From DATFXF01 sp035258565 (GTDB lineage: Bacteria > Acidobacteriota > Terriglobia > Acidiferrales > UBA7541), in NCBI GenBank assembly GCA_035258565.1, contig DATFXF010000059.1:1-17664 (forward strand): DNA of 17,664 nt, read 5' to 3'. This document shows, piece by piece, positions 1-5,563 of this stretch (position 1 is the stretch's first letter; each line of letters begins with the position of its first letter). The notes under the pieces are model-generated. The model was not told the origin of the DNA, did no database searches, and saw only the letters and a program-made list of their open reading frames with translations. The position numbers and the translations under genes are program-made.

Positions 1-251
1 CGGTACAGTTCTCGAATTAGTCGCTGGAACTTGGGGCGGTAGATAAGGTCGTACACCTCGCCCTTGCCCGGAAACAACTGCAGCGCGACGCGCCGCGTGG
101 CCGCGACCAGATCGTGGGCCTCCTCGATCGGCATTTCGCCCTGGGCAATGATGTTCAGGGCCAGATTGACCACAATGCGCAGGCGCCGGACACGTCTCGA
201 TTCTTCGTCGATTTCTTCCTTGCTCGGCGCGCGTTTGCCGTCTTCGTCCAT
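1..251 (-). CDS. Conserved-type hypothetical protein, C-terminus cut by window edge
   Basis: An open frame runs from an ATG at 251 to the left edge without a stop, giving 83 codons. The product is soluble-looking: a charged N-terminus (Asp/Glu/Lys/Arg-rich, residues 1-24), then a predicted helical segment with the hydrophobic stretch LRIVVNLALNIIAQGEM, then EEAHDLVAATRRVALQLFPGKG and a Tyr/Arg-rich end. There is no signal peptide or membrane span. I do not recognise the family and assign no function. The codon pattern looks coding and the frame sits behind a near-consensus sigma-70 promoter, which supports it as real. There is no clear Shine-Dalgarno, and the predicted leader is only about 10 nt, so translation may be nearly leaderless. 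It is divergent from the DUF2007-like gene at 297. Confidence 0.7.
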   Translation of the reverse strand, partial: MDEDGKRAPSKEEIDEESRRVRRLRIVVNLALNIIAQGEMPIEEAHDLVAATRRVALQLFPGKGEVYDLIYRPKFQRLIRELY

Positions 252-267
252 CGGGCCCGTTTAACGT

Positions 268-296
268 ATTATAGTGGTTGCACCAAAAGGCAGCAA
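268..296 (-). promoter_or_regulatory. Sigma-70 type promoter for the left-edge gene
   Basis: On the minus strand a TTGCTG -35 (291-296) is followed by a 17-bp spacer and a perfect TATAAT -10 (268-273). Transcription would begin near 261, leaving only about 10 nt before the ATG at 251. The -35 box directly abuts the GTG start (297) of the plus-strand DUF2007-like gene, and the spacer covers that gene's ribosome-binding site. I see no comparably strong promoter for the plus-strand gene in this gap; a weak TATAGT at 270-275 lacks a good -35. Confidence 0.6.
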
Positions 297-572
297 GTGG
301 ACGAAGAACCTACCCGCGAAGCAGTCGTTGTGGTCCATCACGCCGGCACCTGGACGGAAGCCGTGGTGATTCGCGGATTGCTCAGCAGCGCTGGCATGGA
401 GTCGCCAGCCCCGACCTCCTGCGATCCCTTTCCCATGCGCGAACCGCCCAAAGGCGCCCAGGGCGTAGAGATCCTCGTGCTTGCTTCTCAGGCTGAGGAG
501 GCCCGGCGCATAATCGCGGACTATCTCGCTCGCGACCGAGGCCGCCGGGCCGCCGGGACAGCTTCCGAATGA
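297..572 (+). CDS. DUF2007-like small protein (putative signal-transducing domain)
   Basis: This 91-residue protein has the pattern of the DUF2007 family: a short beta strand (VVVVHHAG), the helix-start motif EAVVIRGLLSSAGMES, then a GVEILVLASQAEEARRIIADYL strand-helix end. DUF2007 proteins are small cytosolic domains of unproven function; the 'signal transducing' label is only a database name. The start is the GTG at 297 because AAAAGG at 285-290 lies 6 nt upstream. The open frame extends further upstream, to 114, but that part is antisense to the left-edge gene and does not look like this family. The gene converges on the rlmD-type gene with a 75-bp gap, in which I see no convincing terminator hairpin. 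Confidence 0.7.
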   Translation: MDEEPTREAVVVVHHAGTWTEAVVIRGLLSSAGMESPAPTSCDPFPMREPPKGAQGVEILVLASQAEEARRIIADYLARDRGRRAAGTASE

Positions 573-647
573 CCGTTCAGGAAGTAAGGGTGCGTCCCCA
601 TGGGCTCCACGCGCGAGACGCCCGGCCTCCAACACCGCCCAGCAGCT

Positions 648-1931
648 TCATTCCCGGCGGCTGAGTCGCACCAATGTCTCGATGTGATACGTCTGTGGGA
701 AAATGTCGAACAGAAGGACTTCGCGGATCTCGTAGCTGGCGCCGTCGGCCCGCGCAGCCGTCAGCGCTGCCAGATCACGCGCGAGAGTGGCAGGATCACA
801 GGAGAGATAGACGATCCGCGCCGGCGCGACTTGCTTGAGCAGCACGAGCGCCCGGGCGCTCACGCCGGCTCGCGGCGGGTCCAGCACCACCAGATCCGGC
901 TTCTCCTTCGAGCGGGCCAGGAAGGATTCGGCCTCCGCTTGGAAATGTTGCGCTCGCGCTTTGCGTTGTTCGATGTTGCCTTGGAGGTCGCGCGCCGCGG
1001 CGGGATTCGATTCCACGGCCACCACGCGATCAAACCGCTCCACGAGCGGCAGCGTAAACAGTCCCACACCGGCAAAGAGGTCGAGCGCCAATCTGCCACC
1101 TTCTTCCGGCACCACGGCATGAACCAGCTCGTCCACGAGGAAGCCATTCACCTGAAAGAAGGAGAGGTGACCGACGCGGTAGGGAACGCCTCCGACGAGG
1201 TAGTGGATGAAGCCGGGGCCGAACAATTCAAATCGGTCCCGCCGACTCTCGTGCAGCAGGAGCGATTCCACACCGGGCAGCCAGCGGCGAAGCCTATGGG
1301 CCAAGGTCTCCGGCGGCCCTGCAAATTCGACCAGCGAAGCGTTGAGGAGTATTTTCATTTCGTTCGGGTCGGCGAAGGCCTCGACCTCGCGCAGGGTAGG
1401 GGGGAGCGCTCCTTCCCCCAGCAGGCGATGGAGTGTTCCGAGCACCTCAGCGACAGGCGGCGAGAGGATGGGGCATGTCTCAACTCCGCAGAGCAGTGTC
1501 GAGCCTGTCTGGAAATAGCCAATGGCCGGCCGGCCTCCCTTATCAGCAGGGTGGATCTTCCATTGGGCACGGTTTCGATAACCCAGGGGAGGCGAGGCGC
1601 GCGTCTCAATCGGGCCCTTCCACTCCAGGCGCCCGATCCGCGCGAGCGTTTCCCGAAGAATTTCGGCCTTATACTTCAGTTGGGCTTCATGAGGGATGTG
1701 CTGGTAATGGCACCCGCCGCAGACACCGAAATGCGGGCAGGGAGCGGGCACGCGCTCGGGGGAAGGTGAAAGCACTTGCTCGACACGCCCACGGACGAAC
1801 TTCTTCCGGCTGTCGGTGGGTTGGACGGCAACAACCTCGTCGGGGAGCACGAACGGCACAAACACCGTTTGGCCCTCGTGATGACCGAGCCCTTCACCTC
1901 CATAGATGAGTTTTTCGATCCGCACATTCAT
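648..1931 (-). CDS. rlmD: 23S rRNA (uracil-C5)-methyltransferase, RlmD/RumA family
   Basis: This is a SAM-dependent m5U RNA methyltransferase of 427 residues, the usual length for the RlmD/TrmA/RlmC family. Residues 1-55 form the TRAM RNA-binding domain. Cys65, Cys71, Cys74 and Cys153 match the four [4Fe-4S] ligands of the cluster-bearing members. The SAM motif DLFAGVGLFTL and the DPPRAG motif follow. YLSCDPATLARD carries the nucleophile Cys378, and HIETLVRL near the end carries the general base Glu418. All key residues are present. The presence of the cluster argues against TrmA. Choosing between RlmD (U1939-type) and another cluster-bearing paralogue is a family-level guess. The gene is last in the minus-strand series, 33 bp after the coiled-coil gene. 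No clear Shine-Dalgarno precedes the ATG at 1931, but the TRAM domain begins immediately after it. Confidence 0.88.
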   Translation of the reverse strand: MNVRIEKLIYGGEGLGHHEGQTVFVPFVLPDEVVAVQPTDSRKKFVRGRVEQVLSPSPERVPAPCPHFGVCGGCHYQHIPHEAQLKYKAEILRETLARIGRLEWKGPIETRASPPLGYRNRAQWKIHPADKGGRPAIGYFQTGSTLLCGVETCPILSPPVAEVLGTLHRLLGEGALPPTLREVEAFADPNEMKILLNASLVEFAGPPETLAHRLRRWLPGVESLLLHESRRDRFELFGPGFIHYLVGGVPYRVGHLSFFQVNGFLVDELVHAVVPEEGGRLALDLFAGVGLFTLPLVERFDRVVAVESNPAAARDLQGNIEQRKARAQHFQAEAESFLARSKEKPDLVVLDPPRAGVSARALVLLKQVAPARIVYLSCDPATLARDLAALTAARADGASYEIREVLLFDIFPQTYHIETLVRLSRRE

Positions 1932-1964
1932 GGCCAGGGGCGGAGTGAACCGGCGTCCGCGACC

Positions 1965-2708
1965 TCATGTGAGATAGAACAGACTCAGCCGTGGCAGCTC
2001 GAATTTCTCGAAGAGGCGCTTCTGCGTGTACTGGCGTTCGAGCCCATCAAGCTGCGCCGCAGTCATTTTGCGCCGGTAGGGGAGGAGCTGGCGATCCATT
2101 TCGCGGTGGATCTCGAGCAAATCGTCTTCGCTTGCGCTTGCGGTTAGCGCGGCAGTGAGTTTCTGTTCCAGGACCGTGAGCCGGCGTTCAAGGTCTTCGA
2201 GATCGAGTTCGGCTGGAGAGTCAAGCAGGGGCAACAGCTCCCTGAGCTTCTCACCGGTCTCTCGAATTCGAGCGGCGAGGCCTGCGTAGGCTCCGTGCAC
2301 CTTCGCGGCTGCCTCCACCAGCCGCCCGGAGTTGCGCTCGAAGTAGGCGTGGAGCTCCTCTCGCGAAAATGCTTCGCCCGCCGCAGAAGGCCTAGCTCTG
2401 CGGGTGGCGTCGGTCTCCGGGCCTAGGCCCGCCGAAGCTTCCCTTTCCTGCTCGGCAGCATCGAGCACGGCGTCCACGCAGTAAGCCAAGCTCTTGAGGG
2501 ACCGCCCGCCAGTTCCGCGCCGCGAGCGCCGGTAGCTTTCAAATGCGCGGTCGATCCCTCTCCGAACCGCCTCGAGCGGGATGCCGGCCCTCTGCCAAGT
2601 CTCCACGATGGCCCAGTCGAGCGGCGAGACCAGCAGATGAGCGCCGCGCTTCCGCCAGAAGTATTCTTCGATTTCGGTGAAGTAGTTGAAGTAATTGAAT
2701 CTGCCCAT
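1965..2708 (-). CDS. Uncharacterised coiled-coil protein
   Basis: A 247-residue soluble protein that I cannot assign to a family. Residues 1-85 look like a compact helical domain (FTEIEEYFWRKRG, then SPLDWAIVETWQRAGIPLEA, then KSLAYCVDAVLDA). This layout loosely recalls DnaD-type helical domains, but I do not claim homology. Residues 88-112 are a Gly/Ala/Pro-rich linker whose DNA contains palindromes. Residues 115-225 are Glu/Leu/Arg-rich with heptad-like spacing and probably form a coiled coil. The C-terminus ends in a hydrophobic-aromatic LSLFYLT. The ATG at 2708 was chosen because upstream codons of the same frame (to 3191) overlap coaX and read as Arg/Gly/His-rich noise. It starts 14 bp after the coaX stop, so it is probably cotranscribed. 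The Shine-Dalgarno is weak. Confidence 0.75.
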   Translation of the reverse strand: MGRFNYFNYFTEIEEYFWRKRGAHLLVSPLDWAIVETWQRAGIPLEAVRRGIDRAFESYRRSRRGTGGRSLKSLAYCVDAVLDAAEQEREASAGLGPETDATRRARPSAAGEAFSREELHAYFERNSGRLVEAAAKVHGAYAGLAARIRETGEKLRELLPLLDSPAELDLEDLERRLTVLEQKLTAALTASASEDDLLEIHREMDRQLLPYRRKMTAAQLDGLERQYTQKRLFEKFELPRLSLFYLT

Positions 2709-2722
2709 TGGGGTTTCGAATT

Positions 2723-3562
2723 CTAGCGCCGCGGTTTTGGCCCTCGGACGGCGGGGTCGCCGGTAGCGGTGGGCTTGGAGCGGCGCGTTGCCGGGGAGGG
2801 AAGGTTGCGCTCCCAGATCGTGCGCAGGCCTTCGAGGGTCAAGAACTCGTCGGTGCGCTCGATATGGCGCGAGCCGCGGGCCACCGGCGGCGCCTGCCCG
2901 CCAGTCGCCACCACTCTGGTCTCGCGGCCCAGCACCTGCTTCATGCGGTCTAGGATGCCGTCCACAAGGTCCACATAGCCGTAATACAGGCCCGCCTGCA
3001 TCGAAGCCACTGTGTTTGTACCGATGATCTTGCCGGGGTCTTTGATGTCCACGCGCGGCAGCCGCGCCGCGCGGGCAAAGAGCGCCTCCGAAGCGATCCC
3101 AATGCCCGGCGCAATCAGGCCGCCCAGATACTCCCCACGTCCGGAGATGGCGTCGAACGTGATGGCCGTGCCGAAGTCCACGACCACGCACGGGCCACCG
3201 TACTTCTCGAATGCAGCGACCGAATTCACGATGCGATCCGCCCCGACCTCCAGCGGATTGTCGTAGAGAACGGGCATACCCGTCTTCACGCCCGGCTCCA
3301 CAAACAGCGCGCGCAGGCCGAAGTAGTGTTCGGCCATCTCTTCGATCGTGGAGTTGAGCGGTGGCACGACGGAACTGACGATTATGCCGCGAATGGCCTG
3401 GGGATCAAGGCCGGCCAGCGAAAAGAGGTTGCGCGTCAGGATGCCGTATTCGTCCACCGTTTGTTGCCGCGCCGTGGTGAGCCGCCAGTGGGCCAGAAGC
3501 TCGGCCTCGCGAAACACGCCCAGTACGGTGTTCGTATTGCCGACGTCAATCGTGAGCAGCAT
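2723..3562 (-). CDS. coaX: Type III pantothenate kinase
   Basis: CoaX phosphorylates pantothenate at the first step of coenzyme A synthesis in the cytosol. The 279-residue product shows the ASKHA-fold hallmarks: DVGNTNTVLG at residues 6-15 (phosphate loop), GADRIVN at 107-113 with the catalytic Asp109, VVDFGTAITFD at 127-137 with the conserved Asp129 and Thr132, PGIGIASEALFARAARLP, and a late VATGG. Family members are usually about 255-265 residues; the extra Pro/Arg/Lys-rich tail after about residue 250 looks disordered. The start ATG overlaps the birA stop as TGATG, implying translational coupling. CoaX relatives were once called Baf, and birA-coaX neighbourhoods or fusions are known, which fits the context. 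Confidence 0.95.
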   Translation of the reverse strand: MLLTIDVGNTNTVLGVFREAELLAHWRLTTARQQTVDEYGILTRNLFSLAGLDPQAIRGIIVSSVVPPLNSTIEEMAEHYFGLRALFVEPGVKTGMPVLYDNPLEVGADRIVNSVAAFEKYGGPCVVVDFGTAITFDAISGRGEYLGGLIAPGIGIASEALFARAARLPRVDIKDPGKIIGTNTVASMQAGLYYGYVDLVDGILDRMKQVLGRETRVVATGGQAPPVARGSRHIERTDEFLTLEGLRTIWERNLPSPATRRSKPTATGDPAVRGPKPRR

Positions 3563-4566
3563 CAGGGTGCCTCGGCGAGGTCACCGGAGATCACCACCTG
3601 CGTCCGGCCGTCCTCGCGCTCGACGCGCAGCAGCCCGTTGGGCTCGAGCCCGGCCGTCGTGCCGACATAGGTTTCGTTGGCGGTGGAGATCCGCACTCGT
3701 TTTCCACGCGCATAGCTTGACACCTCGGTGAAGCGAGCGACGATCGGAGGCGCGCCCTCGGCCATGAACTGATTGTAGTAGCGCTCGAGGCAGCGCAGCA
3801 ACCGCGCCAGCAGTTCGAGCCGCGAGTGCGGGCGGGCGGTCTCCATCCGCAGTGACGTGGCCGTGCCGCGAAGCTCTTCCGGCATGCGGGTGTGGTTCAC
3901 GTTGATTCCCAGGCCCACAATGACGAAGTGGACGTGGTCGGGCTCGGCATGCATCTCGGTGAGGATGCCACAGAATTTCTTGCCATTGAGCAGCAGGTCG
4001 TTCGGCCAACGCAAGTCGGGCCGCAGGCCAACCTGTTCGACCACGGCGTCGTGCGCCGCCAGGCCCGCGAGCAGCGTGATCAGAGGCGCTTCCACCGGCC
4101 TCATCGGCGGGCGCAGCAGGACGCTCAGGTAAATGCCGCTGGTCTTCTCCGAGTGCCAGGAGCGCCCCACGCGGCCGCGGCCAGCGGTCTGCTCCTCGGC
4201 CAGGACGATCGTGCCGTGCAGCTCATCCTCGTAACCCAGCTGGATCGCCACCGTGTTGGTCGAATCCACCTTAAAAAAATGGTAGATCCGTCGAGCAAAG
4301 GGGCTGTTGTGGAGTCTCCGCCGAATCATGCTGGGTACGAGCACGTCCGGCACTCTTTCGATCTGGTAGCCCGTGCGCGGGTGCCCCTTCACCTTGACGC
4401 CCAGAGCGCGCAGTTTTTCGATCCAGCGCCAGACAGTCAAGCGGGTCACGCCGATCTGGCGCGCGATCTTTGCACCGCTGATGATGATCATGGCGTTGTC
4501 GGCCAGGAGCGCCAGGAGCACATCAATTCGCCGATCGGTTATGCCAGGAAAGCTGCGCAAAGGCAT
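3562..4566 (-). CDS. birA: Biotin--[acetyl-CoA-carboxylase] ligase with N-terminal HTH (BirA-type)
   Basis: BirA activates biotin to biotinyl-AMP and attaches it to the biotin carboxyl carrier protein. The 334-residue product has a winged helix-turn-helix at about residues 10-68 (IARQIGVTRLTVWRWIEKLR, wing RTGYQI), so it may also act as a repressor. The catalytic domain carries the STNTVA motif (102-107), the biotinyl-AMP loop GRGRVGRSW (129-137), LRWPNDLLLNGKKFCGIL and GLGINVNH. A small SH3-like C-terminal domain ends the protein. I chose the ATG at 4566 because GGAG (4572-4575) lies 5 nt upstream. A longer frame to 4617 would overlap nadC and has no better signal. The stop overlaps the coaX start. 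I saw no biotin operator in the window. Confidence 0.93.
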   Translation of the reverse strand: MPLRSFPGITDRRIDVLLALLADNAMIIISGAKIARQIGVTRLTVWRWIEKLRALGVKVKGHPRTGYQIERVPDVLVPSMIRRRLHNSPFARRIYHFFKVDSTNTVAIQLGYEDELHGTIVLAEEQTAGRGRVGRSWHSEKTSGIYLSVLLRPPMRPVEAPLITLLAGLAAHDAVVEQVGLRPDLRWPNDLLLNGKKFCGILTEMHAEPDHVHFVIVGLGINVNHTRMPEELRGTATSLRMETARPHSRLELLARLLRCLERYYNQFMAEGAPPIVARFTEVSSYARGKRVRISTANETYVGTTAGLEPNGLLRVEREDGRTQVVISGDLAEAP

Positions 4567-4591
4567 GGGGGCTCCGGTTCGGGGTGTCAGC

Positions 4592-5527
4592 TTACTCGTG
4601 CTCCGGTGGTTCGACAAGCAGGCTCAAGTCGGCGGCAGGCGCCGAGTGTGTCAGTGCGCCGACGGAGATGAAGTCCACTCCTGCTTCGGCGTAGGCACGG
4701 ACGGTCGAGAGCGTCACGCCGCCCGAAACCTCAACGACGCAGCTTGGACGCTCCTGTCTTACCAGGGTGACCAGGCGGGCGGCTTCGGCTGGCGAAACAT
4801 TGTCAAGCAGGACGGCATCTGCTCCCGCACCGAGCGCCTCGCGCAACTCCGCCTCGTTGCGCACTTCGATCTCGACAGCGCTTGGCGGAGAAAAAGTTTC
4901 GGAAGCGACCATCTCTGGCGCGCCTGATGCGAACGAGATCGGCCGGGCACGCGCGCGATCTAAGGCCGCGCTAACGCCGCCGGCTAAGGCGATATGGTTT
5001 TCCTTGATCAGGATGGCGTCGAACAAACCGAAGCGGTGGTTGGAGCCTCCCCCCACGCGCACGGCATATTTCTCGAGCATGCGGAGCAGGGGAGTGGTCT
5101 TGCGAGTGTCGCGGATCTGTGCGCGGGTGCCCGCAACCTCTTCCACAAACCGGCGCGTCAGGGTGGCGATGCCGGAGAGGTGGGCCAGGAAATTCAGCGC
5201 CGTGCGCTCGCCGGACAGGATGCTTCGGGCGTACCCGTGGAGCGAAGCCACGGTCGCGCCAGGCGGCACGCTCGCGCCATCGCGGACCTTTGCTTCGAAG
5301 TGAAGCTTCTGGTCGAGCGCGCCAAACACGCCCGCCGCGAGTGGAAGGCCGGCAAGCACCAGCGGCTGCTTTGCTTCGATGCGCGCTCGCGCTCGGCTGC
5401 GTGGCTCAACGATCCCCTGAACCGTCCGATCGCCTGCTGCGCCGAGATCTTCGTCGAGCGCGGCGCGAATCAGTTGCGCGATCTCAGGCGCATCCCAATT
5501 GAGTCCGCCATGGTTTGCTTCACTCAT
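4592..5527 (-). CDS. nadC: Nicotinate-nucleotide pyrophosphorylase (quinolinate phosphoribosyltransferase)
   Basis: NadC converts quinolinate and PRPP to nicotinate mononucleotide, CO2 and pyrophosphate in de novo NAD synthesis. The 311-residue product contains SGERTALNFLAHLSGIAT (from 105), RDTRKTTP (139-146), the GGGSNHR loop (159-165), IKENH (174-178), the barrel strands VEIEV and VLLDN, VEVSGGV, and the C-terminal ISVGALTHSAPAADLSL. All expected substrate-binding motifs are present. The segment between IKENH and VEIEV looks slightly longer than in short family members (about 285 residues). No nadA or nadB is adjacent. It begins 36 bp after the valS stop and ends 25 bp before the birA start, consistent with cotranscription. 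The Shine-Dalgarno before the ATG at 5527 is weak. Confidence 0.95.
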   Translation of the reverse strand: MSEANHGGLNWDAPEIAQLIRAALDEDLGAAGDRTVQGIVEPRSRARARIEAKQPLVLAGLPLAAGVFGALDQKLHFEAKVRDGASVPPGATVASLHGYARSILSGERTALNFLAHLSGIATLTRRFVEEVAGTRAQIRDTRKTTPLLRMLEKYAVRVGGGSNHRFGLFDAILIKENHIALAGGVSAALDRARARPISFASGAPEMVASETFSPPSAVEIEVRNEAELREALGAGADAVLLDNVSPAEAARLVTLVRQERPSCVVEVSGGVTLSTVRAYAEAGVDFISVGALTHSAPAADLSLLVEPPEHE

Positions 5528-5563
5528 TCTTGAGGTTGTGCGGGCGGGCCGGCGTGAATGGGC

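Noticed and set aside
573..647. Bidirectional terminator between the DUF2007-like and rlmD-type genes
   Set aside because: Only 3-4 bp GC stems (for example GGGC/GCCC) can be drawn and there is no T-run on either strand.
600..1769. 389-codon plus-strand open frame
   Set aside because: Antisense to the rlmD-type gene, which has intact iron-sulfur and catalytic residues; no recognisable motif in the plus frame.
2709..3191. N-terminal extension of the coiled-coil protein into coaX
   Set aside because: It would overlap almost 470 bp of coaX, and the translation is Arg/Gly/His-rich noise. The ATG at 2708 begins the plausible protein.
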